Positions 54,463 to 63,386 of a stretch of DNA of 64,000 nucleotides are shown here, piece after piece (the stretch's first letter is position 1; each line of letters opens with the position of its first letter). The position numbers and the translations under genes were made by a program. The stretch lies in the NCBI GenBank assembly GCA_019058245.1, contig JAHPZJ010000015.1, positions 1 through 64,000 of the forward strand, written 5' to 3'. The DNA comes from Promethearchaeota archaeon (lineage in GTDB: Archaea; Asgardarchaeota; Lokiarchaeia; Sigyniarchaeales; SOKP01). The notes beneath the pieces are model-generated. The model had not been told where the DNA came from. It ran no database searches and worked only from the letters and a program-made list of their open reading frames with translations.

Positions 54463-55119
54463 ATGACTGAAACTGAAGATTTGCCTGATGTAGAGGATTA
54501 TCAAGACATTATTGTAATATGTCCAAAATGTAAAACTAAAAAAGAATTAAAAATCCCTACCAAGATTATTAATCAAGCAAAGCAATTAACAACAGTTTCT
54601 ATCCCTTCAGGAACAGTTTGTGAGCATAGTTTTCAATCTTTCGTAGATAAGAACTTTAAAGTAAGAGGATATCAGACGGTAGATTTTGAATTCTCTCATA
54701 TGGAATTTTATGAAAGTAGAGATATTCAATCATCGGAATCAGATGATGTAATTGCTCAATTAAGTTCTCAGCAATTATTTCAAGATATTATTAAATTATT
54801 GAGAAGTTTTGTGGATGATAAAGAAATTCTCGGAAGTGGTATATTTACGGTGGATGGTCATATTCTCTTTTCATCACTTCCAAGTAATACACTCTTTTCA
54901 ATAATGAAAGAATTCGAAGTGAGGAGCAAGAAGAAATTAAGCAGCTTAAAGAAAATGTACCTTGAGCTTGAGAACGATCAGAAAATTTGTTCTAATTATA
55001 TTGAAATACAAGATATTCAATTAGCAATTGTCTTATTTTTTTCTCAATCTGTAAAACTTGGTATGGGAAATTTGTATCTTAATGACCTAGTAAAGAAAAT
55101 TAGAAAATTGGAAAATTAA
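54463..55119 (+). CDS. Zinc-ribbon and longin/Roadblock-like protein
   Basis: 218 residues. An N-terminal half ribbon has ICPKCKTKKELKIP and later SGTVCEHSFQSFVDKNFKVR, giving three cysteines and a histidine that could bind zinc. After an acidic linker, residues 95-215 (ELGSG-like SGIFTVDGHILFSSLPSN, a helix, then IQDIQLAIVLFFSQSVKLGMGNLYL) follow a profilin/Roadblock-like pattern. Probably a small GTPase-associated protein, inferred only from pattern and organism type. Confidence 0.65.
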   Translation: MTETEDLPDVEDYQDIIVICPKCKTKKELKIPTKIINQAKQLTTVSIPSGTVCEHSFQSFVDKNFKVRGYQTVDFEFSHMEFYESRDIQSSESDDVIAQLSSQQLFQDIIKLLRSFVDDKEILGSGIFTVDGHILFSSLPSNTLFSIMKEFEVRSKKKLSSLKKMYLELENDQKICSNYIEIQDIQLAIVLFFSQSVKLGMGNLYLNDLVKKIRKLEN

Positions 55120-55249
55120 ATGGTTAATCTAATTTCTTAAGGTTATTACTTCTTATATTAAATATATTAAAGTTTGCATAAATAGGTATAAATATAGCTA
55201 TAATTATGTGCTTTATAAGAGCAAAAAGTTAAAGACTATTTACTTAAAA

Positions 55250-56089
55250 ATGGATCTTCAGAAAATCAAAGATAAAATGATTCAGGACTTACACGAGCAG
55301 ATCCCTGAAATAAACGATGAAAATATAAAAAGTTTTTCTGAATTACCAAGTAAAAAAAATTCTGTAATTAGTCTAGCTTTTAATAAAAAACCTTCAACAT
55401 TGCCACAAGAAGTAGTGGTTAAAATATTTAATAATAAGAATTTTGCTAATGAAATAAATATATTAACTAGATTAAAAAATCAAAAATTTCAAGTGCCAAG
55501 TATTTTATTTTTTCAAAAACCCTATTTAATCCTTGAAAAAGTTAAGGGCACTAATTTATGTGATTTTATTAATGATAAATTAAAGGGTGCTCAACAATTG
55601 GAAGATTTGGATCTTGCTGTAAGAAACCAGATTATTAACAGTATAGAAAAACTAGCTGAATTTCTTGCTCAATTCCACGAAAAGAATTTTGTAAGAAAAG
55701 TAATAAAATCAAAAATGAAATTCGTTCTATGTAAAGGAGATACAAGATTGAGAGATTTTATTTATGATTTTACTAATGATGTTATTTATGCTCTTGATTT
55801 TGAAGATGCTTATGAAGGAAATCATATGGACGATTTAGCATGGATTTGTACTGCTCTTCTCGATACTAACCCTGGAATTTTTGAAATGGAAGAACCTAAA
55901 CATAAAGTTGACCTAATCAATAAATTCTTGAGAAAATATTACCGTATAAATCATAACTTTCCTTTTGATTTTAACTACCTAGCAGAAAAAATTATAGAGT
56001 ATTTGAATATTGTCATTGAAAGACGAGATTTACATTATGGCATAATAAGTAAAGAGAAATTAATAAACAATATTTCAAAAGAGATTTAG
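55250..56089 (+). CDS. Kinase-like fold protein, RIO/APH relative
   Basis: 279 residues from ATG 55250 (a GTG at 55208 is also in frame). Kinase-fold elements: VVVKIFNN (lysine strand), PYLILEKVKGTNLCDFI (hinge), FLAQFHEKNFVRK, a degenerate catalytic loop VLCKGDTRLRDFIYD with aspartate, and the metal-binding aspartate block YALDFEDAYEGNHMDDLAWI. The HGD motif is replaced by KGD, as in some divergent small-molecule kinases. The substrate is unknown. Confidence 0.7.
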   Translation: MDLQKIKDKMIQDLHEQIPEINDENIKSFSELPSKKNSVISLAFNKKPSTLPQEVVVKIFNNKNFANEINILTRLKNQKFQVPSILFFQKPYLILEKVKGTNLCDFINDKLKGAQQLEDLDLAVRNQIINSIEKLAEFLAQFHEKNFVRKVIKSKMKFVLCKGDTRLRDFIYDFTNDVIYALDFEDAYEGNHMDDLAWICTALLDTNPGIFEMEEPKHKVDLINKFLRKYYRINHNFPFDFNYLAEKIIEYLNIVIERRDLHYGIISKEKLINNISKEI

Positions 56090-56098
56090 TTTTTTTTT
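56090..56098 (+). terminator. Poly-T terminator after the kinase-like gene
   Basis: Nine consecutive T residues directly after the stop codon of the kinase-like gene. T-runs of this kind end transcription in archaea. The next gene starts about 90 bases later. Confidence 0.45.
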
Positions 56099-56185
56099 CA
56101 TACTTTCTAAAAATCAAAATTTAATAATGCACACACTATTATTTTATAAAAATTTAATAAAACTTTTTTTAAAGGTGTAATAAAT

Positions 56186-56935
56186 TTGAGCACTTTAACA
56201 GATGCTAAATCTAGTCTGAAAAAAATTATGTCAATTATTGAAGAATTAAATGGATTAAATTCCGATTCAATTCCTAAACTTCAAACTCAACCAACTAATC
56301 TGCTCGAACAGATAGGAAACCTTGAAGAAGCTAAAGCTAGTGACCAAAATTCTATTGAAGCTAATGATGATGAAACTAATTCATTAAAAAATAAAATTTC
56401 TCAAAATCAACGAGATATTGCTTCTTTGGAAGAAAATAATACTGAATTGACAACTCAACGTCAAGCACTCCTTGATAAAATTCAAGATACTCAAAATGAA
56501 CTAAATGAAACTCAAACAAAAATTACAGCACGAAGAGAAGAATTAGCAGCTCGTAGCAGCCGATTGGCTGAGTTAGAAAATAGACTTTTAGAATTAAAAG
56601 ATCTTCAAGATAAATTTGATAATAAAATGAAAGAACAAGAAACTCAATTGCAAGAAGAATATAATAAAAAAGAAAACTTCAGTAATTCATATGCTATGCG
56701 AGCAGCTGCAATGAAATCTTTAATTAAGGCAGGATATATTCAATCACCACAACTAAAGGTGATTAACTCATTAGTGCCTCAAACAACTTTAGAAATAAAG
56801 GGTTTAGTTTCAGCTAGTGGTTTAAGAGAAGATGTATTTAGAAATATAATTGTTAAAATGATTCAAAAGAATGGACCACTCGAATTTGATGAGGGAACTG
56901 GGACAGTTACATTAAAGGAGGAGGTAGATTTCTAA
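56186..56935 (+). CDS. Coiled-coil protein with C-terminal winged helix (subunit A of a pair)
   Basis: 249 residues. Residues 1 to about 175 are almost entirely long heptad-like helices rich in E, K, Q and L. The C-terminal 65 residues (SLIKAGYIQ..., TLEIKGLVSASGLREDVFRNIIVKMIQKNGPLEFDE) look like a winged-helix domain. The start is TTG with AGGTG upstream. Its stop overlaps the next start (TAATG), and the next protein has the same layout, so they are probably partners in one rod-shaped complex. No known family; the layout recalls kinetochore, ESCRT-II or SMC-accessory proteins only in general form. Confidence 0.7.
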   Translation: MSTLTDAKSSLKKIMSIIEELNGLNSDSIPKLQTQPTNLLEQIGNLEEAKASDQNSIEANDDETNSLKNKISQNQRDIASLEENNTELTTQRQALLDKIQDTQNELNETQTKITARREELAARSSRLAELENRLLELKDLQDKFDNKMKEQETQLQEEYNKKENFSNSYAMRAAAMKSLIKAGYIQSPQLKVINSLVPQTTLEIKGLVSASGLREDVFRNIIVKMIQKNGPLEFDEGTGTVTLKEEVDF

Positions 56936-57663
56936 TGGGCTCACAAGAAATTCTAGCGTTAATAGAACAATTTGAAACTGCTTATGATACCTATTGGCAA
57001 GTTCTGCAAAAACGTAATGAAGAAGTTCTCTCTCAATTAAAGGAAGCATGGCGATATATGCAAGCAGAACAAAAAGAAGAAGAGATAACAAAAGAAAAAT
57101 TATCTGCACAAAATTCGGAACTAACAGAATTAAGAACAAAATCAGAAGAATTGGATAAATCAATTGAAGGATTAAAGGCAAAAAAAGATGAATTAAATTC
57201 AAAAATATCTGAATTAACTAATACCTTGGAAACCAGCGTTAACGATTTAAAAAAACCCTCTTTTGAACTTACACAACTTGAGGAAAAACTTGCAGCCGTA
57301 AATGAAAAAATTACCGTGAAAGAAGAAGAAAAAACTGTAATGGATCAAAAGACAGTTGAAAATGAAAACCGAGAAGTAGAATTAAAAAACACCTATCAGA
57401 AAAAGATGGACGAATTAGAAGCAAAAATTGATCAATTGAGGCAAGAAAACTTTTTTACTTCCTTTTTAATCGAAAATTCGGACGAGGAAATTCATGAAGT
57501 TGATATTCTCGCTACAATTATGGAAAAGGGGGAAGCTAAATTAGATGATTTAAAGAAACTTCTTGATGTTCCACCAATAATGGCTGTTCGCACTATAAAA
57601 CAGTTAGCTGTTAAGGGAATTCTCAATCTCGACGAAAATAGTGGGAAAGTAACATTACCTTAA
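56935..57663 (+). CDS. Coiled-coil protein with C-terminal winged helix (subunit B of a pair)
   Basis: 242 residues. Long coiled-coil from about 45 to 175, then a 60-residue winged-helix-like end (VDILATIMEKGEAKLDDLKK, then VPPIMAVRTIKQLAVKGILNL). It overlaps the upstream gene by one base. The two proteins share architecture but little sequence, suggesting an ancient duplication and a heterodimer. DNA or protein binding by the winged helix is inferred. T-rich DNA follows the stop. Confidence 0.7.
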   Translation: MGSQEILALIEQFETAYDTYWQVLQKRNEEVLSQLKEAWRYMQAEQKEEEITKEKLSAQNSELTELRTKSEELDKSIEGLKAKKDELNSKISELTNTLETSVNDLKKPSFELTQLEEKLAAVNEKITVKEEEKTVMDQKTVENENREVELKNTYQKKMDELEAKIDQLRQENFFTSFLIENSDEEIHEVDILATIMEKGEAKLDDLKKLLDVPPIMAVRTIKQLAVKGILNLDENSGKVTLP

Positions 57664-57667
57664 ACAG

Positions 57668-57699
57668 TTTTTTTTTATTTGTTTATTTTTATTTTTTTA
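57668..57699 (+). terminator. T-rich terminator after the coiled-coil pair
   Basis: About 32 bases that are nearly all T, directly after the stop codon at 57663 of the two-gene coiled-coil unit. This is the usual form of archaeal transcription termination. Confidence 0.5.
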
Positions 57700-57877
57700 A
57701 TTTCCTAGTATTTACCAGAATTTTAGAAAAAAATATCTATTAAATATTCTAATTTTTACTTTTGATTATAGTTTCAGAAGGCTTAAAGGAAAATATCAAT
57801 TATTTATTTTAAATTTCAAACTTTTATATAAAATTTTTATGAATCACCACTTAGAAAAACACTACCTGTAATAGCTT

Positions 57878-58972
57878 ATGAAGAGATTAAAAAGTATTGA
57901 TATTTTTCGGGGTTTAGGAATGGTTTATATTATGGTTGGACATATGATAGATTGGTGGGCCATAGAAGATTGGTTATTTTATATATTCGTATCCCTGTTT
58001 TCAGCTTTAGGGGCGGCAGGTTTCGTTTTTATTTCGGGAGTAAGTACAATGATTTCTTATAAAAAAAGAATTGATAGAGTTAAAACAGATGTAAATTATG
58101 GTTATAAAACGGTCAAAAAAGAGTATATTATTAGAGGTTTTTTAATTATGGGCCTTGGATTAATTTATAACTGTGTTGTCGCTATTGAATTTCTTGATCC
58201 TTTGTTAATATGGAAATGGTTTATTATTTTAACAATGGCGGTATCCATTCTCTTAGCCTGGCCATTACTCAGAACTTCAAAAACTATTAGAATTATTTTT
58301 GCTGCTATAATCTGGATTGTTAATCAAGTAGTATTGGCATTTTTAGTGAAATTCGAAGGAGAATTTGATTTTTTTGGGATTATTTTTTATATATTATATA
58401 ATTCTCTTGACCAAAATCCTATCTTAGCCTTCTTTACTTTTTTTATCATAGGTACAGTTATAGGAGATATAATTTATGATTATTCAAATATAGAGATCGA
58501 AGCTGAAAGAAAAAAATTTTTTAAAATGAAAATTATTACCCCTCTTTTAGTATGTGGTGTAATTCTGATTGCAATAAGCTTTTGTTTTTTACTTCCTAAT
58601 TTATTTACTGAAAAAATCCTCACAATTAATACTAATATCTGGTGGTTAATTTATACTTTGGGATTAGATCTAATTATATTTTTAATATTTTTAATCCTTG
58701 AAGACAAAAATATTTTTGACACTAATAAAGACTACAAATTCTTATTTTATTTCTCTTATTACTCTCTGACTTTGTTTCTATTGCAAAATGTGAATTATTT
58801 TTTATTTTTAGGTTTATTAAATAGATTCAATATCTGGTTTTTCATCATAATAACAATAATAATTTATGGTTTTTTTTTAAGATTAATGTACAAAAGATTC
58901 GAAGGTAAATTTTCATTGAAAGTACAAATTGGGAAATTAACCTTATCAATAATGAGAAGATTTAATAATTAA
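57878..58972 (+). CDS. Membrane acyltransferase of the HGSNAT/DUF1624 family
   Basis: 364 residues, around ten hydrophobic helices. The N-terminus KRLKSIDIFRGLGMVYIMVGH is the diagnostic start of heparan-alpha-glucosaminide acetyltransferase-like proteins and their DUF1624 relatives, with the histidine in the first helix presumed catalytic. Members move acetyl groups across the membrane onto sugars. The substrate here is unknown. Possible role in decorating surface glycans. Confidence 0.82.
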   Translation: MKRLKSIDIFRGLGMVYIMVGHMIDWWAIEDWLFYIFVSLFSALGAAGFVFISGVSTMISYKKRIDRVKTDVNYGYKTVKKEYIIRGFLIMGLGLIYNCVVAIEFLDPLLIWKWFIILTMAVSILLAWPLLRTSKTIRIIFAAIIWIVNQVVLAFLVKFEGEFDFFGIIFYILYNSLDQNPILAFFTFFIIGTVIGDIIYDYSNIEIEAERKKFFKMKIITPLLVCGVILIAISFCFLLPNLFTEKILTINTNIWWLIYTLGLDLIIFLIFLILEDKNIFDTNKDYKFLFYFSYYSLTLFLLQNVNYFLFLGLLNRFNIWFFIIITIIIYGFFLRLMYKRFEGKFSLKVQIGKLTLSIMRRFNN

Positions 58973-58989
58973 AAATCATCACAATAAAT

Positions 58990-59031
58990 CTGATTGATAA
59001 AGAATATTACTTATTTAACTAATCAGGTTTT
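58990..59031 (+). terminator. Stem-loop plus T-run after the acyltransferase gene
   Basis: CTGATT at 58990-58995 pairs with AATCAG at 59021-59026, with T residues just after. A weak terminator-like structure with a long loop. The rest of the gap to 59391 (about 360 bases) is AT-rich and holds no gene that I can support. Confidence 0.3.
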
Positions 59032-59391
59032 TAATTAAACTAATTCTTTATACTTTTTTCTAAATATTAGCTTCATAGTAGCAACATTTATTTGTCAAGA
59101 AGAACCAAAAAATAATTCAAGGGCCATATTAGAAAAGACATATATATTGATATTTAATTTGTGTTCAGTTAAATAATATATAGTTTAAATAAATTCCGCT
59201 TCAAATTCTACACTTTTAAAGAATTTACATCTTAAATATTCATTATATTCTTTTTAATTGTAATTGTTTAATAATCAAGCTGATGATCTGGTATTTTCTA
59301 TAAGTTTAAAATAATATCTGAATTTAAAGAAATACCATAAAAATTGAAAATATAAATTATTTTCTGAGAAAAAGCTATAAAAAAAGGATTA

Positions 59392-59398
59392 GAGGTGG
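59392..59398 (+). promoter_or_regulatory. Ribosome binding site for the CoA-transferase operon
   Basis: GAGGTGG is a strong match to the anti-Shine-Dalgarno. It lies 21 bases before the first ATG (59420), which is too far, but only six bases before an in-frame ATC at 59405. This is the site that makes an ATC start worth testing. Confidence 0.45.
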
Positions 59399-59419
59399 AA
59401 TAAAATCTCTGATAAGAAA

Positions 59420-60331
59420 ATGACTATGAAAGATGCGATAAGAAAATTTGTTAATGATGGAGAGATGGTTTTTTTGGGTGGTTTTGCGCATGGTATTCCG
59501 TTTTCTGCGGCTCATGAAATGATTAGATTAAAAAAGCGAAAACTCAAACTTTGTAAAGCCAGTGGAGGGATCCTATTTGATCAACTAATTGGCGCAGGAG
59601 TTACAAATCATATAATTACATCACATTGTTGGAATGGATTCGGTCCACAGCCTACTTGGAATTATAAGCGAGCTATAGAAAAGGGAATACCACATAAAAT
59701 AATCTATAATGAACAGTCATTATTTATGATTAATATGTCTTTTTTTGCGGGTTATATGGGTATTCCATTTGTTCCTATTAGATCATTAGTAGGTACAAGC
59801 ATCATTGAACATCCAAAAGAAGTTGGACTAAAAGCTACTATGGTAAAATGCCCATTTACGGGAGAGAATACTTGTGTTGTTCCTGCTATCAATCCTGATG
59901 TTGGAATAATACATGTACAAAGAGCCGATAGTGAAGGAAATGCTCAAATGTGGGGTTTTATTGGTGAAAATAAATATGGGATTAACGCTTGTAAAAAAAT
60001 TATTGTATCTGCAGAAGAAATAGTAGATAGAAAGGTTATTATGGAATCTCCTGAACGTACAATAGTAAACTCATATAAAGTTGATGCTGTTATTCATGAA
60101 CCATGGGGTGGACATCCTTATAGCATGCAGGGATTTTATTATACCGATTTGAAATATAATTTTAATTATACGAAAGAAACAAAAACAATTGAAGACTGGG
60201 AGGATTGGCTTGAAAAATGGGTTACTGGAGTAAATGATAGACAAGAATATTTAAAAGTTTTAGGTGAGAAAAGGATTAAGAAATTGAAAGCGAAGAATAT
60301 GATACAAGGAGCTGTTGATTATGGGTTCTGA
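59420..60331 (+). CDS. CoA-transferase subunit A (glutaconate CoA-transferase-like)
   Basis: 303 residues. The family I CoA-transferase alpha-subunit fold begins MTMKDAIRKFVNDGEMVFLGGF and has AHEMIRLKKRKLKL and the later KKIIVSAEEIVDR. Together with subunit B it moves CoA between acids. The ATG at 59420 is standard, but the ribosome site and the typical SDKKMTMKDAI start suggest that translation begins at ATC 59405. The partner gene overlaps the end. Substrates might be glutaconate, 3-oxoacids or other short acids; none is proven. Confidence 0.9.
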   Translation: MTMKDAIRKFVNDGEMVFLGGFAHGIPFSAAHEMIRLKKRKLKLCKASGGILFDQLIGAGVTNHIITSHCWNGFGPQPTWNYKRAIEKGIPHKIIYNEQSLFMINMSFFAGYMGIPFVPIRSLVGTSIIEHPKEVGLKATMVKCPFTGENTCVVPAINPDVGIIHVQRADSEGNAQMWGFIGENKYGINACKKIIVSAEEIVDRKVIMESPERTIVNSYKVDAVIHEPWGGHPYSMQGFYYTDLKYNFNYTKETKTIEDWEDWLEKWVTGVNDRQEYLKVLGEKRIKKLKAKNMIQGAVDYGF

Positions 60332-61160
60332 AGAAGAGAAAAAGTATTGTACTGAATACACTGGCTACGAAATGATGCTAATATCAGCGAGTAGGCAAAT
60401 TAAAGCAAATGACATAATATTTAATGCTTTTCATTGGCCATACCTAGCCGTTCACATAGCAAGATTATTACACTTTCCCAATCTCTATACTGTTATTGAA
60501 ATAGGAAACATACAAGACCAACTTATTAAACCAACTAGGATGCCCTATTCTATAAGTGATCCAGTTATTGTTCCAAACTCCCTATTTATAGGAGATTCAG
60601 TGGATGTTTTATCAGTTCTACAGCGAGGAGAAATAACATTAGCCTTTCTAAGTACTTCAATGATAGATAAGTATGGTAATTGCAATACTACTGTAATAGG
60701 ATCATATGATAAACCTATTTATCGATTACCAGGTGGTGGTGGCGCTACAGAGATTGCTGCATTATCAAAAAAGGTGATCTGGCTTTTAGATGAACATACT
60801 AAACGCAAGTTTCAAGATAGATTACAATATATTACCGATCCAGGATATCTAGATGGATATGATAGTAGAATAAAGGCGGGATATCCTCCTGATAGTGGTC
60901 CTGAAGCTATTATTTCTCCTCTATGTATTATGCGGTTTGATTCCAAAACTAAAGAAGCATATCTGGACGCTTTGCACCCAAATATATCCATTGAAGAAGT
61001 AAAAGAAAATACCGGTTGGGATCTAAAGGTTGCGAAAGAATTAAAACAAATTGAACCCCCAACAATTAGAGAAATCGAAGTATGCAGAAAAACTATGAAA
61101 GACGCTATTGAACAGTGTTATATATTAAAACCAGAGTGGATTACCTATTTAGAGAAGTAA
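60321..61160 (+). CDS. CoA-transferase subunit B (glutaconate CoA-transferase-like)
   Basis: About 279 residues. The beta-subunit fold shows CTEYTGYEMMLISASRQIK, the glycine-rich RLPGGGGATEIAALSKKVIWL (the GGGGA oxyanion turn) and a C-terminal TGWDLKVAKEL. The catalytic glutamate of the family should lie near YTVIEIGNIQ, in a normal position for subunit B. It overlaps subunit A by 11 bases, with GGAG before the ATG, so the two are translated together as one enzyme. Confidence 0.9.
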   Translation: MGSEEEKKYCTEYTGYEMMLISASRQIKANDIIFNAFHWPYLAVHIARLLHFPNLYTVIEIGNIQDQLIKPTRMPYSISDPVIVPNSLFIGDSVDVLSVLQRGEITLAFLSTSMIDKYGNCNTTVIGSYDKPIYRLPGGGGATEIAALSKKVIWLLDEHTKRKFQDRLQYITDPGYLDGYDSRIKAGYPPDSGPEAIISPLCIMRFDSKTKEAYLDALHPNISIEEVKENTGWDLKVAKELKQIEPPTIREIEVCRKTMKDAIEQCYILKPEWITYLEK

Positions 61161-61278
61161 TTTTACATCCTCTATATAACTTTATAATCTGTTTTGTTAA
61201 AACATCTTTATAATTTTCTTTTAATTTTAATTCTTTAAGGGTTTTAGAGAATAAAATTAATATTGCATTTATTCATTG

Positions 61279-61352
61279 ATGACTAATAGTCAATTAGTGA
61301 CCAAAAGTTTAAATATGATTATACTCATTATATAAATAATGACCCTTGGTCA
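61279..61352. promoter_or_regulatory. Palindromic operators upstream of the TetR regulator
   Basis: Two dyad elements precede the regulator gene: ACTAAT-AGTCA-ATTAGT (61282-61298) and TGACC-CTT-GGTCA (61340-61352). A further GTGACCA half-site overlaps the end of the first. Symmetric sites about 60 bases apart upstream of a TetR gene are typical autoregulatory operators. The ATG at 61394 follows the second by about 40 bases. Confidence 0.55.
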
Positions 61353-61393
61353 AAATATGAATTATAGTCAGTATCATAAATAGTGAATTTATT

Positions 61394-62080
61394 ATGAATT
61401 CATCAAATCAAGAAAAATTAAGTCCAGCAAGAATCAGAAGAGAAAGAGAAAAAAAACAACGACGCTCAACCATTATTCAGGCAGCAGAAAAACTATTTAT
61501 CTCTCGAGGATTTGAAACAACTACTATGGAACAAATTGCTAATGAATCAGAATATAGCAAGGGAACATTATATAATTATTATAAGTCTAAAGATGAATTA
61601 TTTCTAGCTATTGGGATAAAAGCTTATTCTCTAATAATCAATTATTCCACTGAATTTATAGAAAAAGAAAAGCCCGGATTAAAACAACTAATGGCAGTAG
61701 GATATGCTTATTATGAATTTACAAAAGATAATCCAAATTATGCTTCGATCTTTCATGATATAGGATTGAAATTTCCTGATATTGCATCTAAATCTAAAAA
61801 TGAGCTCTCAAAGATTGAAAAAGAGTATCTTGATTTAAGTAATAAATATAGAGATATTTTTGTTAAAGTAATGAATGATGCTGTAAAAAACAAATCAATT
61901 CGTGCTGATAAAACTCCTTTTATGATAGGTTATGTACTCTCAACTCTCACAAGAGGTTTAGTTGAAGATTTAATGCATTCAAAGGAAATTGCTAAGAAAA
62001 GATTTAATTTAAAACCGGATGAAGTTATAGATTTTGCATTCGATATTATTGGTGAAGGTTTAAAACCAAAGGAAAAATAA
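61394..62080 (+). CDS. TetR family transcriptional regulator
   Basis: 228 residues. The N-terminal helix-turn-helix reads STIIQAAEKLFISRGFETTTMEQIANESEYSKGTLYNYYKSKDELF (about 28-73), which is the canonical TetR DNA-binding domain. The C-terminal helical part binds an unknown ligand. Palindromic sites upstream suggest autoregulation. The next two genes (flavodoxin and ferredoxin-like membrane protein) follow closely, so it probably controls this redox operon. Confidence 0.92.
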   Translation: MNSSNQEKLSPARIRREREKKQRRSTIIQAAEKLFISRGFETTTMEQIANESEYSKGTLYNYYKSKDELFLAIGIKAYSLIINYSTEFIEKEKPGLKQLMAVGYAYYEFTKDNPNYASIFHDIGLKFPDIASKSKNELSKIEKEYLDLSNKYRDIFVKVMNDAVKNKSIRADKTPFMIGYVLSTLTRGLVEDLMHSKEIAKKRFNLKPDEVIDFAFDIIGEGLKPKEK

Positions 62081-62101
62081 AAATAAGGAGGAATAAAAAA
62101 A

Positions 62102-62590
62102 ATGTCGAAAGTATTAATTGTATATTATTCTCTCACAGGTAATACTAAATTAATTGCAGAAGCAATAACAGAGTCAATAAATGCAGATGTTCTTGAATTA
62201 AAACCTGTGAAAGAACTCAATGCTGAAAGTGGGATGAAATACTTTTGGGGCGGTTTCCAAGCAACAATGAAAAGAAAACCCAAATTAAAAGATTTTGATA
62301 TCGATCCACTAATCTATGATTTAATTATTATTGGAACACCCGTATGGGCGTGGACATATTCTCCACCAATTCGTTCTTTCTTGTCAAAATTTGATCTATC
62401 AAGTAAGAAAGTGGCACTCTGGACAAGTAGTGATGGAGATGGTGTAAAAGCAATGAGTAGATTTAAAAATACTCTAAGGAATAGTAATATCATTGGTGAA
62501 ATCAGTTTTATATCTCCAAAAAAGCATGGAGTAGACGAAGCCAAAGAAAAAGCAATAGCTTGGGCAAATGAGATTATTCAGAATATATAA
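62102..62590 (+). CDS. Flavodoxin family protein
   Basis: 162 residues. The FMN phosphate loop is YYSLTGNTKLIAEAI (9-23), followed by LIIIGTPVWAWTYSPPIRSFLS and WTSSDGDG, as in the flavodoxin-like electron carriers. A strong ribosome site (AAGGAGG) precedes the ATG, 21 bases after TetR. It probably passes electrons to or from the iron-sulfur membrane protein encoded next. Confidence 0.9.
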   Translation: MSKVLIVYYSLTGNTKLIAEAITESINADVLELKPVKELNAESGMKYFWGGFQATMKRKPKLKDFDIDPLIYDLIIIGTPVWAWTYSPPIRSFLSKFDLSSKKVALWTSSDGDGVKAMSRFKNTLRNSNIIGEISFISPKKHGVDEAKEKAIAWANEIIQNI

Positions 62591-62609
62591 ATTATGAGAG
62601 TGTTATAGA

Positions 62610-63386
62610 ATGGGACAACGCAAGAAATCATTTAAATTCAGAAAACTTTTGATGTTCTTATGGCTAATTGCTTTACCCATCACGTTTAATTGGATGTCGC
62701 CTGTTCTCATTATAATGGGAGGCTTTGAAGGTTATATTACAATAAGCTTCATTGTCTTTGCTACTTGGTTCATTTCATCATTATTTTTCGGTAGAGCTTT
62801 TTGTGCATATGGGTGTCAATGGGGAGCAGTTCAAGAAGTTCTAGGGGATACAATACCAAAGAAATTAGATCCCACTAAAAAAAAGAAAAGAAGGAAGATT
62901 AAATATATTGTCTTTATTGTTTGGATTGCTTTTATTGCTTTAGGACCAATATTAAATTTAGGATATCAATATGGATTTAGTCCATTTTATCCAACTCCCG
63001 AAGATCCTACAGCAATAATTTCATGGAATGAATTTGCAATTGGAATGTTGATTTTCTATTTTGGAATTATTGGATCGGTAGCGATTCTATTTACAATAGT
63101 AGGAGGAAAACGATCTTTTTGTAATTATGCGTGTCCTATGGGAGTTTTAGGAGTTATAGGGACAAAAATCAAAAATGCCTTTAAATACCCTTCCCTCCAC
63201 TTAGAAGTAAATAATGAAAAATGCACTCAGTGTAAGCAATGTTCAAAAACATGTGAGATGGGGCTTGATGTCAATGAATTAGTACAAAAAGGAGATATGT
63301 ATGATCCAGATTGTATTCTATGCGGCAGTTGTATTTCTAATTGCCCTCAGGATGTTATAAATTATGCATTGAAATGGAGAAAGTAA
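62610..63386 (+). CDS. NapH/YccM-like membrane iron-sulfur protein
   Basis: 258 residues with about four hydrophobic helices. Two cytoplasmic CxxxCP-type motifs (AFCAYGCQWGAVQE and FCNYACPMGVLG) and a C-terminal pair of [4Fe-4S] ferredoxin clusters (CTQCKQCSKTCE and CILCGSCISNCP) are the layout of NapH-type quinol or electron-transfer membrane proteins. It is co-transcribed with the flavodoxin (19-base gap) under the TetR regulator, suggesting a regulated electron-transfer module. Confidence 0.9.
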   Translation: MGQRKKSFKFRKLLMFLWLIALPITFNWMSPVLIIMGGFEGYITISFIVFATWFISSLFFGRAFCAYGCQWGAVQEVLGDTIPKKLDPTKKKKRRKIKYIVFIVWIAFIALGPILNLGYQYGFSPFYPTPEDPTAIISWNEFAIGMLIFYFGIIGSVAILFTIVGGKRSFCNYACPMGVLGVIGTKIKNAFKYPSLHLEVNNEKCTQCKQCSKTCEMGLDVNELVQKGDMYDPDCILCGSCISNCPQDVINYALKWRK

